From NCBI RefSeq assembly GCF_000026005.1, contig NC_005295.2:1054001-1118000 (forward strand): a stretch of 64,000 nt of DNA, written 5' to 3'. A program made the position numbers and the translations under genes. The stretch's first letter is position 1; each line of letters starts with the position of its first letter. The stretch comes from Ehrlichia ruminantium str. Welgevonden. GTDB lineage: Bacteria > Pseudomonadota > Alphaproteobacteria > Rickettsiales > Anaplasmataceae. Under the pieces are notes generated by a model, which saw only the letters and a list, made by a program, of their open reading frames with translations, ran no database searches and was not told where the DNA came from. This document shows positions 35,212-45,665 of this stretch, piece by piece.

Positions 35212-36132
35212 CTAAGTATATACAGTATTACTAATATGCATTACACGTGCTGATTTAATAATAATAGACTCTATAAAAAGCAAACCCTTAGAATATCTAA
35301 TACCCTTAACTAAACTACTATCTGTAATACCTGTAGCGATAAATATTGCATCAGATCTAACCATTTCGTCTATACAATAAATTTTATCTATATCATCTAT
35401 TCCAAATTTTTTAGCTCTCGCTCTTAACTGATCTGTATCAATAATAAGCCTACCTTCAATATAACCTCCTACTGATAACAACGCAGCTGCGGCAAGCACA
35501 CCTTCCGGTGCACCACCAATACCAATATACAAATCGTGATTTCCATGCATTAGTGATACCACAGCTGAAATATCCCCATCATCTATAAGCTTTACACGTG
35601 CCCCACATTCTCTAATGTTTTTAATCAATTCTAAATGTCTTTCTCTTTTTAATACCGTAACTACTAAATCAGCTATGTTACATCCTTTTATTTCTGCTAA
35701 ATTATATAGATTAGTTTTTATATCATACCTTAATGAGATAACCCCTTTAGGAATACCAGGTCCAACAGCAATTTTTTCCATATAAACATCAGGAGCATGT
35801 AAAAAACCTCCCTTTTCTGTCACCGCAAGAACAGACATAGCTCCATCTTGATAATGAGCACATATAGTAGTTCCCTCAAGTGGATCAAGAGCAATATCAA
35901 GTTCAATACCACCAAGACCAACCTTTTCTCCAATATATAACATAGGAGCATGATCTCTTTCTCCTTCCCCAATTACAACAGTACCACTAATATTTAAAAA
36001 ATTTAACGACTCACGCATAGCATCAACTGCAACTGCATCTGCTTTCTTCTCATCACCTATACCTAGGCACTTATAAGAAGCTACAGCAGCAGCTTCAGTA
36101 ACTGATAATAATTTAAAACATAAATCTTGCAT
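35212..36132 (-). CDS. glpX: Fructose-1,6-bisphosphatase class II
   Basis: GlpX-type phosphatases remove the 1-phosphate of fructose 1,6-bisphosphate in gluconeogenesis. The DPLEGTT metal/phosphate motif is near residue 83-89, and the family motif GIGGAPEGVLAAAAL is near 205-219. VVIGEGERDHAPMLYIGE near 52-69 is also diagnostic. At 306 residues it is slightly shorter than E. coli GlpX (336). A gluconeogenic enzyme fits an organism of this family, which makes sugars from amino-acid-derived carbon instead of importing them. The ATG start gives MQDLCFKLLSVTEAAA. Confidence 0.95.
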   Translation of the reverse strand: MQDLCFKLLSVTEAAAVASYKCLGIGDEKKADAVAVDAMRESLNFLNISGTVVIGEGERDHAPMLYIGEKVGLGGIELDIALDPLEGTTICAHYQDGAMSVLAVTEKGGFLHAPDVYMEKIAVGPGIPKGVISLRYDIKTNLYNLAEIKGCNIADLVVTVLKRERHLELIKNIRECGARVKLIDDGDISAVVSLMHGNHDLYIGIGGAPEGVLAAAALLSVGGYIEGRLIIDTDQLRARAKKFGIDDIDKIYCIDEMVRSDAIFIATGITDSSLVKGIRYSKGLLFIESIIIKSARVMHISNTVYT

Positions 36133-36575
36133 TATTCTAACTCATACAGTCTAACAACAAAGAAATTATCATATTACACAAAATACCTTTTATAGCAAAT
36201 CATCATAATACTTTTCACTATTACAACTTATTTATAACCAGTAACAATTATCATATATCAATTAATCATTCTAGATTAATATGGCAATCTATAAATCTTG
36301 CACATGATACCTAATATATCACTACTAGTATAATAAAAAATAATTACCATAGGTTAAAAACCACATACATTTAGAGATAAGTCAAATACAATTACCAAAA
36401 CATAAACTCATGTTATATTTTTTATTTATTATTGATATTTAAAGAAATACATTACTTCATCAAAATAATTAATTATAGGTTAACAAAAATTTTACATTGC
36501 TAAACTTTTAGTAATATACTACTATACTTAGGAATTAAATAAGATAAAAAGAACATAGGTATTGAGACTTAGTAG
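36133..36575. other. Divergent spacer between glpX and the LytM-like gene
   Basis: It must hold promoters in both directions. I could not select one with confidence. Confidence 0.45.
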
Positions 36576-37196
36576 GTGTATGTGACAATACGGAAAGCAA
36601 TTTTAATTATGTTCTTATGTTTTGGTTGTACACAAAAACCAGCTCCATATTTTCTAAAAGGAGAAGAGTTTCATGGTAATAAGGAGCTAGAAAGTGCAGA
36701 TGAATATCATCTTGTAAGGTATGATATTCAAAACCAGGAAACCAACCAACCGGAAAAAACATTACAAGCTCATAAAATAACTAAAGCATCATCACCAACT
36801 AAACAAGAGTGCATTTTTATCATACCTATTGAAGGAATTATTACATCAAAATTTTTAACAAATAATCAAGATCAGCATTGTACTAAGGGAATCATTATCA
36901 AATCAAATAATGAACAACCAGTCAGAGCATCAGCTGCTGGAAAAATATTATATACAGGTCATGGTCTTAAACAAAATGACAATACTATAATAATAGAACA
37001 TAATAGAAATACAATCACTCTATATTCTTACTTAAGTACCATCAATGTAAAAGTAGGAGACAAAGTTAAACAAGGAGAACCCATAGGATCTATTACAACA
37101 CAAGATAATAACATAGCTTATTTATGTTTTTCTATGCGGAAACACGGAAAATCTGTAAACCCACTATCATATATCAATTGTAAATCATTAGAATAA
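36576..37196 (+). CDS. LytM (M23-like) lipoprotein with lost zinc ligands, NlpD/EnvC-like
   Basis: The C-terminal ~115 residues follow the M23/LytM fold: IPIEGIITSKF, a loop ending KGIIIKS, VRASAAGKILYTG, NTIIIEH, LYSYLSTINVKVGDKVKQGEPIG and a final SVNPLSYI. Active M23 enzymes have H-x3-D and H-x-H zinc ligands. Here the first Asp position is Ile, the usual YxHLS reads YSYLS, and the final LHF reads LCF, so it should not cut peptidoglycan. Known inactive homologues (NlpD, EnvC) activate cell-wall amidases. An N-terminal hydrophobic stretch ends in LCFGC, a weak lipobox. The start is GTG at 36576, with a second GTG at 36582. No LysM domain is evident. Confidence 0.8.
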   Translation: MYVTIRKAILIMFLCFGCTQKPAPYFLKGEEFHGNKELESADEYHLVRYDIQNQETNQPEKTLQAHKITKASSPTKQECIFIIPIEGIITSKFLTNNQDQHCTKGIIIKSNNEQPVRASAAGKILYTGHGLKQNDNTIIIEHNRNTITLYSYLSTINVKVGDKVKQGEPIGSITTQDNNIAYLCFSMRKHGKSVNPLSYINCKSLE

Positions 37197-38325
37197 TCAT
37201 ATACTAACTAATAATACTTATTAATAACCAGCAAATGCTAAATATAATTAAAAAAAAAAGCTTATGCTTTTATAAAACAAACTCTTATCCACTTAAATAT
37301 CTTTTTACTTATTGTATTGGAAACATAAATAACCGTCACGTTGCAATTATTTCATACATAAAAAACAATTATAAAATTAGATTGATATAATCAGTAACAA
37401 ATAAATATCAAATAACAAGATAATTCTATTTAACTTATAAAATAAACATTTATATTAATTTTACTATGCTAGCATTGTGTATACATAAGCTAGAGTGTTT
37501 GTTATTTCTAACATAAGCAAAAGTCCAAACATAGAACCATTTATAATAGAAATAGGAAAAAACTTGTACTACTATAATATATACCATATATTCATTAACA
37601 ACTAACAATATTAAAGTAAGTATTTAATCTACCCAAAATACCTATTTCCACAAACATGAACTATTATTAACCCATAGTTGATACATTAACTAACACACTA
37701 GCATACACTATAAGTATACTGTGGTACTTAACTATAGAGTACCTATGCTACTATTAGCAATTGAAAAAAAAATAGTAAAACTGAATCTAAAAGAATTATG
37801 TTATTATTATATATTAAATAACCATATCATTTAACTAAACTATGCCATGTCTTCTACAATAAAAAATTTTACCACTAATCAAGTATGAAATAATTTCAAA
37901 TGTATATCGAAAACATGATATTTAAGAAATATTCATACAACATATATTTTATATAAATACATAACAATAGTGTTTAAAATATAATTTACAATGTGAACAC
38001 CTATAGTAATAGTCTAGTGTTTATTTACATATTTTGTAAATAAATCTTAGAAACAGTATGACAAGATATGTCCTATATTCAGGATATCAATAATTGTTAA
38101 TAAGTAAAAAAACTTTCTATTTACAAGAATCATAAACTGATAAGTCATCAAATAATCCAATGCATGGAAGACATATTTATATATGGCACAACTAATAAGA
38201 TAAAAAATTTACTACTATTATATCATCTATATATAAACTAATAGCTAACTAGTATTAATAGCAAGTAAGAGAAAATCAATACATTTATTGTAAATTTTTA
38301 TTCATTACAAAAATTAAGGTAGCAA
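37197..38325. other. 1.1-kb AT-rich spacer
   Basis: A small A/T-flanked hairpin (AAAAGC-TTAT-GCTTTT near 37255-37275) may end the upstream transcript. Nothing else is recognisable. Confidence 0.4.
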
Positions 38326-38781
38326 ATGCCAGAATATGTATCAGAAAGAAGAGCAATAAAAATATTATTTTCTTACTGGGACCAGTTACGTGCTGACAAA
38401 GCTTTCCCTAGCATGGAAGAAATAGATCCTGAAGAGATTACAGACATTTGGCCTTACTGCTTTATTATTGAAGTAAGAGAAAATAATGAAGAAAAATATC
38501 ACTGTACTTACATAGGTGAAGCAGCCAAAGAACTATATAAATCTGATATCAAAGTATATGCTGAATCTCAAAATATAAAGCTATTCTTCCCACAAATCAT
38601 AGAAAATTTATTTGATTACTTGGAATCAGTACTAGAAAACCAAGAACCAATAATAGATGAATCAGAGACTGAAGGCGCTGATGGAAATTATATAAAAATA
38701 AGAGAATGTCTATTACCCCTTGGTAATAATGGTAAAATAACCCATATTATAGGAGTAATAGGTGGAAGAATATACTATTAA
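38326..38781 (+). CDS. Single-PAS-domain protein (alphaproteobacterial PAS_5 type)
   Basis: This is a 151-residue cytoplasmic protein that is essentially one PAS-like domain. WDQLRADKAFPSMEEIDPEEI followed by IWPYCFIIEV is the typical opening of the alphaproteobacterial PAS family annotated as PAS_5/DUF1457. The HCTYIGEAAKELY segment and the final VIGGRIYY strand complete the fold. No kinase, cyclase or DNA-binding domain is attached. Proteins of this family are mostly uncharacterised, and a ligand- or partner-binding sensor role is inferred. ATG start shortly after a TTAAGG-like ribosome site. Confidence 0.75.
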   Translation: MPEYVSERRAIKILFSYWDQLRADKAFPSMEEIDPEEITDIWPYCFIIEVRENNEEKYHCTYIGEAAKELYKSDIKVYAESQNIKLFFPQIIENLFDYLESVLENQEPIIDESETEGADGNYIKIRECLLPLGNNGKITHIIGVIGGRIYY

Positions 38782-38957
38782 ACTCCTTTTATCAAACTGC
38801 TATATAAGGTCAGATATTAGAAAAATGTAATAACTATATAACTATAAACATTAAAAAAATATTGACTATCTTACTAGTGTTGAATACCATTTAATGATTT
38901 AGTAGTTGTAGAATAGCTGTTGTTTGGCTTGGTATACCATAATAAAATGAGTGTCTT

Positions 38958-39179
38958 ATGAAATTTTTCTTACATGATATGTCAAAAGTTAGTGTATCAT
39001 TTTTTGGAATTGCGTTATGTACTTTGAGCATTACAAGCAAAGCTTTTAAGAGATGTTTGTCTACATATCTAAAAAATAACAACTTTGTTACTCATGACGA
39101 TCTAGAAGCTTTAAATAATTCTATTAAAGAAGTAATACTAAAACAGGAAAAAATTGAAGAACAGTTATCACAAAAATAA
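38958..39179 (+). CDS. Small protein with hydrophobic N-terminus, upstream of bioB
   Basis: This 73-residue frame ends two bases before the bioB start, suggesting one transcript. The N-terminal half ([15 protein letters not shown]) is hydrophobic enough for one membrane segment. The C-terminal half ([26 protein letters not shown]) is amphipathic and coiled-coil-like. That organisation and the tight spacing argue that it is real, though I know no family for it. A TTGACT/TACCAT pair with 17-bp spacing (38862-38890) could be the promoter of the pair. Confidence 0.6.
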
Positions 39180-39181
39180 AT

Positions 39182-40150
39182 ATGTGTACTTCAATAAGAC
39201 ATGATTGGCAGCTACCTGAAGTATTAGAGCTCTTTAATCTTCCATTTAACGATTTAATATTGAATGCTCATCTAATACATAGGAAGTTTTTTAATAGTAA
39301 TGAGATACAGATTGCTGGATTGTTAAATATTAAGACTGGTGGATGCCCGGAAAACTGTAAATATTGCTCACAGAGTGCTCACTATAAAACACAACTTAAA
39401 AAAGAAGATTTACTCAACATTGAAACTATAAAGGAAGCAATAAAAAAAGCTAAAGTAAATGGTATAGATAGGTTTTGTTTTGCAGCAGCTTGGCGTCAAA
39501 TACGAGACAGAGATATAGAATATATTTGCAACATTATTAGCTTAATAAAAAGTGAAAACCTAGAAAGCTGTGCTTCATTAGGAATGGTTACTCTGGAACA
39601 AGCAAAAAAATTAAAAACAGCAGGTTTAGATTTCTATAATCATAACATCGATACTTCACGTGATTTTTACTATAATGTCACCACCACACGCAGCTATGAT
39701 GACAGATTATCAAGTTTAAATAACATTAGTGAAGCAGAAATTAATATATGCTCCGGTGGTATACTAGGACTTGGAGAAAGTATTGAAGATAGAGCAAAAA
39801 TGCTCTTAACTTTAGCAAATTTAAAAAAGCATCCAAAGTCTGTTCCTATAAATAGACTAGTTCCAATAAAAGGAACACCTTTTGAAAATAATCCAAAAAT
39901 AAGCAATATAGATTTTATTAGAACTATTGCTGTAGCTCGTATTTTGATGCCAGAATCATATGTACGTCTTGCTGCAGGGCGTGAAAGTATGTCACACGAG
40001 ATGCAAGCATTATGCTTATTTGCTGGAGCAAATTCTTTGTTTTATGGAGAAAAATTACTTACAACCCCAAATGCAGATTGTAATGATGACAAGAATCTGT
40101 TATCAAAACTTGGAGTCAAAACAAAACAAGCCGTCTTTTTTGATTCATAA
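39182..40150 (+). CDS. bioB: Biotin synthase
   Basis: BioB is a radical-SAM enzyme that inserts sulfur into dethiobiotin, the last step of biotin synthesis. The [4Fe-4S] motif [11 protein letters not shown] (CxxxCxxC) is near residues 54-64. The family [12 protein letters not shown] segment, with the second-cluster cysteine, is near 190-202. The conserved [10 protein letters not shown] (cluster arginine) is near 260. At 322 residues it is typical. Endogenous biotin synthesis is known in Ehrlichia and Anaplasma but absent from many Rickettsia. It directly follows a small gene and precedes rnpB. Confidence 0.97.
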
Positions 40151-40157
40151 ATTTTTA

Positions 40158-40190
40158 TTTACTATGTATAATTGATTAGATATAATCAAT
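40158..40190 (+). promoter_or_regulatory. rnpB promoter overlapping an inverted repeat
   Basis: TTTACT at 40158 and a perfect TATAAT at 40181 are 17 bp apart. The predicted RNA 5' end is 7 bases after the -10. The sequence ATTGATTA-gata-TAATCAAT (40171-40190) is a perfect 8-bp inverted repeat spanning the -10. Confidence 0.6.
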
Positions 40191-40192
40191 GT

Positions 40193-40528
40193 GTCAGGTA
40201 AGAAAGTAGTTGCTGTATTTCATAATGCAGAGGAAAGTCCGGACTCCAAGGGAAAATGGTGACAGGTAACTCCTGTCGGAGGTAACTCTAGGTATAGGAC
40301 TACAGAAAATAACCGCCTTACTAATAAGGTAAGGGTGAAAAGGTGTGGTAAGAGCACACCGTACTTATGGCAACATATAGTAGCTAAGCAACCACCACCA
40401 GGAGCAAGACTAAAAGAGATATATGTGTTTTCCCTCACAATTATCTAGGTAAGTCGCGTGAGGTAGATAGCAATATTTATCCCAGATGAATAACTACACA
40501 AACAGAATCCGGCTTACTCTTACCTGAC
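40193..40528 (+). ncRNA. rnpB: RNase P RNA
   Basis: This is the catalytic RNA of ribonuclease P, which trims tRNA 5' leaders. All universally conserved blocks are present in order: GAGGAAAGTCCGGACTCC near 40230, ACAGAAAATAACCGCC near 40302, GGTAAGGGTGAAAAGGTG near 40328, GTAAGAGCACACCG near 40348, and the late GATGAATAACTAC with ACAGAATCCGGCTTAC near 40485-40516. The termini GTCAGGTAAG (40193) and CTTACCTGAC (to 40528) pair to form helix P1, which fixes the ends at about 336 nt, within the usual type A range. It begins 42 bp after the bioB stop. Confidence 0.96.
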
Positions 40529-41324
40529 CATAAATAATATTTCATAACATCACAAGACATCATTATGCAAACTTTTACCGTTCTATTTTACTTACAGATT
40601 ACTATGCAAACATAATTTGTAATATATTGCACTTTGTGTTATTAATCTAAATATATTTTATTAACTTATTAAACTCGTCAAACTTAAATTATTACGTAAT
40701 AAAATCAATTATTATTAAGTATATAATCTAATATTATACTCAACAACATAGAATATAAAATCACCGCAACACATACTTAATATAATTGTTAGTAATGTAG
40801 TTGATACAGCAGCTGTTATATAAATTTACAAAAATATGCAATAATCTCAATTATTTAAGTCCATGATAATTTGTTATATATCATTACCATTATCACGTTA
40901 CTCAACACCACACTTAACAATCAAACAACACAAAATCTCAACAAATACAACTTACTTGATTCAAACAATATTTTATCTACAAAGCTATATAAAAACCTAA
41001 TGAAACTCAATTCATACAAGACAAACAATAATTTCTTACACGTGATACTACCATAACTTCATTCAACAACGTTACGATTAAATAATACATATCACTAAAT
41101 CACTACTATACATATTTATTCAATTATAAAATACTACATACTTCTTATAATTCACAAAGGCCTAATTATGTATATACATTTAACCAATAAGAGTAATTAT
41201 AACCTCACTTACAGCACCACTTAACTCTTAATATTAACCAATCAACTACAATACATACATCTAACATCACAATATAACAATTAATCTCCATTAGAATATT
41301 CTACTAACAAACCGCTTAACAGTT
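40529..41324. other. AT-rich spacer after rnpB
   Basis: A 61-codon frame at 40871-41056 is asparagine- and leucine-rich with no family features, and is not called. Nothing else is seen. Confidence 0.45.
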
Positions 41325-41950
41325 TTTTTATGACTGTAGAAAATTGTTATGTATCTCACTACATAGTATTTTTAATACTGCTCATAGAATTATATAACTG
41401 TTATTAATAACCTACTCACCTAACAAATGTATATGTCAGAATCCTTCTCCATCAAATAATCAGCAGTTTTTACGACGAATAGAAAATTGTTACGTATCTC
41501 ACCACATGGTATCTTTAATGCTACTCATAGAATTATATAACTGTTATCAATAACCTACTCACCTAACAAATGTATATGTCAGAATCCTTCTCCATCAAAT
41601 AACCAGTAGTTTTTATGACTGTAGAAAATTGTTATGTATCTTACCACATAGTATCTTTAATGCTACTCATAGAATTATATAACTGTTATCAATAACCCAC
41701 TCCCTAACCAAGGTATATGTCAGAATCCTTCTCCATCAAATAATCAGCAGTTTTTACGACGAATAGAAAATTGTTATGTATCTCACTACATAGTATCTTT
41801 AATGCTGCTCATAGAATTATATAACTGTTATTAACAACCCACTCCCTAACCAAGGTATATGCAGAATCCTTCTCCATCAAATAATCAGTAGTGTTTATGA
41901 CTGTAGAAAATTGTTACGTATCTCACCATATAATATTTTTAACGCTATTG
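41325..41950. repeat. ~142-bp tandem array, about 4.5 copies, alternating variants
   Basis: The landmark GAAAATTGTTA(T/C)GTATCT recurs at 41339, 41482, 41624, 41766 and 41906 (period 140-143 bp). The preceding text alternates: copies 1, 3 and 5 have TGACTGTA, while copies 2 and 4 have CGACGAAT. This implies that a two-unit block was duplicated. The array is in the upstream region of purL, ending about 680 bp before its start. Confidence 0.92.
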
Positions 41951-42632
41951 ATAACATTGATATAATTACCATTAATACATATTTACTAACAACACTGTAT
42001 ATTTATAATATGATTATCAAACAACAATTAATCATCAACGATTTACCAAATATTTAGTAAACATAATTTAATAATCTGAAATATAATTGCAGTATCCAAC
42101 TTATAAAATCGATATTATTATTATCCATTATACAACATTACATTTACCAAAATATCTTATAAAAAAACACTGCATACATTATAATAACTAGAATTAGGCT
42201 TCCTACAAAACATATATATTCTAAAAATTAAAATAACAATCAGCTCTGCTAATAAACCACAATAAAAAAAAATTATTTCACATTCTTTACAATTCATTAT
42301 GTAACATAGGAGATTAATGTAATTTATTTACATAACTTATTAAGATACATCCTATGTAATCCACACATTAATGATTGAATATTAACAACCGCAACAAAAA
42401 TATACTTCACTCCACCATCACAATTACTATAAAATAGCCTACTCGATAAAGAAATGTATCTCTATAAACATATATATTTCAATTCATAGTATATTTATAT
42501 TTTATGGAGAAACATTTAGATAATAGTATGTAGTGTATAATTACTAATATATATTAACAATATAACAAATAATAATTTGAAATTACCATAAATTATTATA
42601 CAGTGTAAATATATCACATAATAAAAACATAT
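41951..42632. other. AT-rich upstream region of purL
   Basis: There is no frame or repeat. The purL promoter should be here but was not resolved. Confidence 0.4.
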
Positions 42633-45600
42633 ATGATTATCCGGATTGGCATAGCAGACAAGACATTACTAGAAAATTATAGAAATACCACCCTTACCGT
42701 TTATACGATAGATACCCAAAAGAACCTAGACCAAGAAACTATTAATAAAATAGGTACTTTACTTACTAATCCAATAACACAAAGATTTTTTACATTCATA
42801 TACAATAATGTAGAATTAAATTACCAAGAAGTTAACACTACAAATAACTACAATTTGTTGAACATATTTAATGCAAATTGGTCCTTAGAAAAAAGCTTTT
42901 TACCTGGAGTGACTGATAATGTTGGCAATACAACTAAATGCATGATAAAAGAAGCATTAAAATGTGATTTCAGTTTGGATGTTATAACATCACAAGTAAT
43001 ATTCAGTCAAGAGACCGTACCACAAGAAAAAGATATACTCAAGATTTACAACCCACTTATAGAATATTGTAAGTTATCAATTCGCAAAGAAACTGGATTT
43101 AATGTACGTTTTTTTGGAAATAAGCAAATATTGGATCTTAATAAACTATATGACAATTCCAGAACACATAATACTATATTTATTATACCATATGTAAGAC
43201 AAGAAGATCTTGTTCCTCAATGCATTACACAAGATACTTGTGTCACAGCCGTAAATTTAAATATTCAAGATGAAGAATTAATGGAACTTAGCAAATACGG
43301 TATCCATGGTAGAGGAGGCTTAAACCTGTCATTAGAAGCTATGAAAGCTATACAAGCATATTTTAAAAAAATAAACCGGAATCCTAATGATATAGAATTA
43401 GAAACACTAGCACAAACCTGGTCAGAACATTGTAAACACAATATCTTCTCCTCTCCCATAGATGATATTATAGATGGGCTGTACAAACATTATATCAAAC
43501 GTGCAACATATGAAATAAACTCAGAAATATGCGTATCTACGTTCTCTGATAACGCAGGAGCAATAATATTTGATGATAATTTCATTATTGCAGATAAAGT
43601 AGAAACTCACAATAGCCCATCAGCTCTTGACCCATTTGGAGGAGCAATCACTGGTATACTAGGAGTAAATAGAGATATCATTGGATTTGGTAAAGGAGCT
43701 AAACCAATATTAAATGCTTATTACTTTTGTTTTTCTGAATCAGAAAAAGAGTTATATCGAGATAAAATGTGTACAGTTAGCGTGTTACCATCTGAAACAA
43801 TAATAAATGGAGTAATCAAGGGAGTTAACTCAGGAGGAAATTGTTCTGGTATCCCAACAGGTCTAGGTTCAGTATATTTTGATGATAGATTCCAAAGTAA
43901 ACCATTAGTATTTGTTGGATGCACTGGTATCATACCACGCATTATAGGTAATACTCCATCACATCTAAAGGGACCTGCAGATGGAGACTATATAGTAATA
44001 GCTGGAGGTAGAACTGGACGTGATGGCATACACGGAGCCACCTTTTCATCCAATGCACTAACAGAAAATAATAGCAACAGTACTGTGGTACAGATAGGTG
44101 ATCCAATTACACAAAAGAAATTGTCTGATGCTATCATTAAAGAAGCAAGAGATTTAAACTTATATAATGCAATCACTGATAATGGAGCTGGAGGTCTATC
44201 ATCTTCTATAGGTGAAATGGGAAATAATGGATTTAAAGTAGAACTAAATAAAGTATTATTAAAACATAAAAATATGCTACCTTGGGAAATTTGGGTATCA
44301 GAATCACAAGAAAGAATGACATTAGCTATTCCTCCAAGCAAATTCCCAATATTTGAAAAAATTATGAAAAAGCATGATGTTGAAATCAGTATTATTGGAA
44401 CATTCAATAATACAAAAAAAGCAGTAGTATCATATAATGACTCCATTATTATGGATATAGATATAAACTTCTTACATAACGGTATACCAAAAACTCATCT
44501 AAAAACCATACCATGGTCAAACATAATATCCTCAGCAGTAGACACATTACATAATAAACCACTAGACACTGAGCTAAATGAAATGATGCAAAGAATGAAT
44601 ATATGTAGTAAAGAATTTATCTCTACACAATATGATCATGAAGTACAGGGAACATCAGTCATAAAACCTATACAAGGGAAAGGACGAGTAGATGGAGAAG
44701 CAATAGTTATTAGACCAATATTATCATCAGAAAGGGGATTAGTAAAATCACATGGATTAGGATCAAGCTATGGAGAAATCAGCACATACCACATGGCTGC
44801 ATGTGCTATAGATACAGCAATACGTAATTATATAGCAATCGGGGGAAATTTCCATCACTTAGCATTATTAGATAATTTCTGTTGGTGTGACTCTACAAAT
44901 CCAAAAAGATTATGGCAATTAAAAAATGCTGCCCAAGCATGTTATGATTACGCAAAAATTTTCAAAACACCTTTCATTTCTGGAAAAGATAGCATGTTCA
45001 ATGATTTTAAAGGTTATAACAATAAAGGAGAACCTATTAACATTTCTGCTCCTCCTTCACTTTTAATTTCTACAGTAGGAATAATAGAAAATATTCACAA
45101 TGCCATAACACTTGATGTAAAAAATCCAGGAGATTTAATATACATATTAGGTGTGACATATGATGAACTTGGAAGGTCCGAATACCAAAAATATAGCGGA
45201 TTAGGAAATAATAATGTTCCACAAGTACGTGCTAAACATGCAAAAAAACTATACAAGTTATATAGCAATGCAGTTAATACAAATATTATATCATCTGCAA
45301 TTGCATTAAACCTAGGGGGGCTAGTTATAGGTTTAATAAAATCACTAATTGGAGGAGAACTGGGAGCAAAAATTGACTTATCACTAGTACCAACACATAA
45401 TATTGAAGATAATAGCATAAAAGAGAAAGTAATCCTATTTTCAGAATCACAAAGTAGAATTTTAGTAACAATAGCCCCACATAATAAACAAAAATTTGAA
45501 ACTATTTTCAAAGACATAGCACATGCAAACATAGGTATAATCAGTGATACAAATACCCTGATTATTAACAATATGCACATTATTAATTTAAATACACTAA

Positions 45601-45665
45601 AACACAGTTATAAAAAATTCAGCAACATGAAAATACAAGCATATGCAAATGCAGAATATATTTAG
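42633..45665 (+). CDS. purL: FGAM synthase, synthetase subunit (PurS-PurL fusion without glutaminase)
   Basis: PurL converts FGAR to FGAM using ATP and ammonia from PurQ. The 1010-residue protein has an N-terminal PurS-like domain and a linker (LETLAQTWSEHCKHNIF near 253-269). Two duplicated ATPase halves follow, with VETHNSPSALDPFGGA near 324 and GKDSMFNDF near 787. The C-terminal ~270-residue glutaminase domain of the large (E. coli-type, ~1290 aa) enzyme is absent; that activity is supplied by separate purQ. The end of the protein (NMKIQAYANAEYI) is copied repeatedly in the following 185-bp array. Confidence 0.95.
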   Translation: MIIRIGIADKTLLENYRNTTLTVYTIDTQKNLDQETINKIGTLLTNPITQRFFTFIYNNVELNYQEVNTTNNYNLLNIFNANWSLEKSFLPGVTDNVGNTTKCMIKEALKCDFSLDVITSQVIFSQETVPQEKDILKIYNPLIEYCKLSIRKETGFNVRFFGNKQILDLNKLYDNSRTHNTIFIIPYVRQEDLVPQCITQDTCVTAVNLNIQDEELMELSKYGIHGRGGLNLSLEAMKAIQAYFKKINRNPNDIELETLAQTWSEHCKHNIFSSPIDDIIDGLYKHYIKRATYEINSEICVSTFSDNAGAIIFDDNFIIADKVETHNSPSALDPFGGAITGILGVNRDIIGFGKGAKPILNAYYFCFSESEKELYRDKMCTVSVLPSETIINGVIKGVNSGGNCSGIPTGLGSVYFDDRFQSKPLVFVGCTGIIPRIIGNTPSHLKGPADGDYIVIAGGRTGRDGIHGATFSSNALTENNSNSTVVQIGDPITQKKLSDAIIKEARDLNLYNAITDNGAGGLSSSIGEMGNNGFKVELNKVLLKHKNMLPWEIWVSESQERMTLAIPPSKFPIFEKIMKKHDVEISIIGTFNNTKKAVVSYNDSIIMDIDINFLHNGIPKTHLKTIPWSNIISSAVDTLHNKPLDTELNEMMQRMNICSKEFISTQYDHEVQGTSVIKPIQGKGRVDGEAIVIRPILSSERGLVKSHGLGSSYGEISTYHMAACAIDTAIRNYIAIGGNFHHLALLDNFCWCDSTNPKRLWQLKNAAQACYDYAKIFKTPFISGKDSMFNDFKGYNNKGEPINISAPPSLLISTVGIIENIHNAITLDVKNPGDLIYILGVTYDELGRSEYQKYSGLGNNNVPQVRAKHAKKLYKLYSNAVNTNIISSAIALNLGGLVIGLIKSLIGGELGAKIDLSLVPTHNIEDNSIKEKVILFSESQSRILVTIAPHNKQKFETIFKDIAHANIGIISDTNTLIINNMHIINLNTLKHSYKKFSNMKIQAYANAEYI

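Noticed and set aside
40871-41056. 61-codon plus-strand frame
   Set aside because: Asparagine/leucine/threonine-rich composition, as expected of random AT-rich DNA, and no supporting context.
43988-44446. Long minus-strand frame inside purL
   Set aside because: It is a shadow of the purL coding frame with no independent features, like the similar frames inside carB, clpB and groL.
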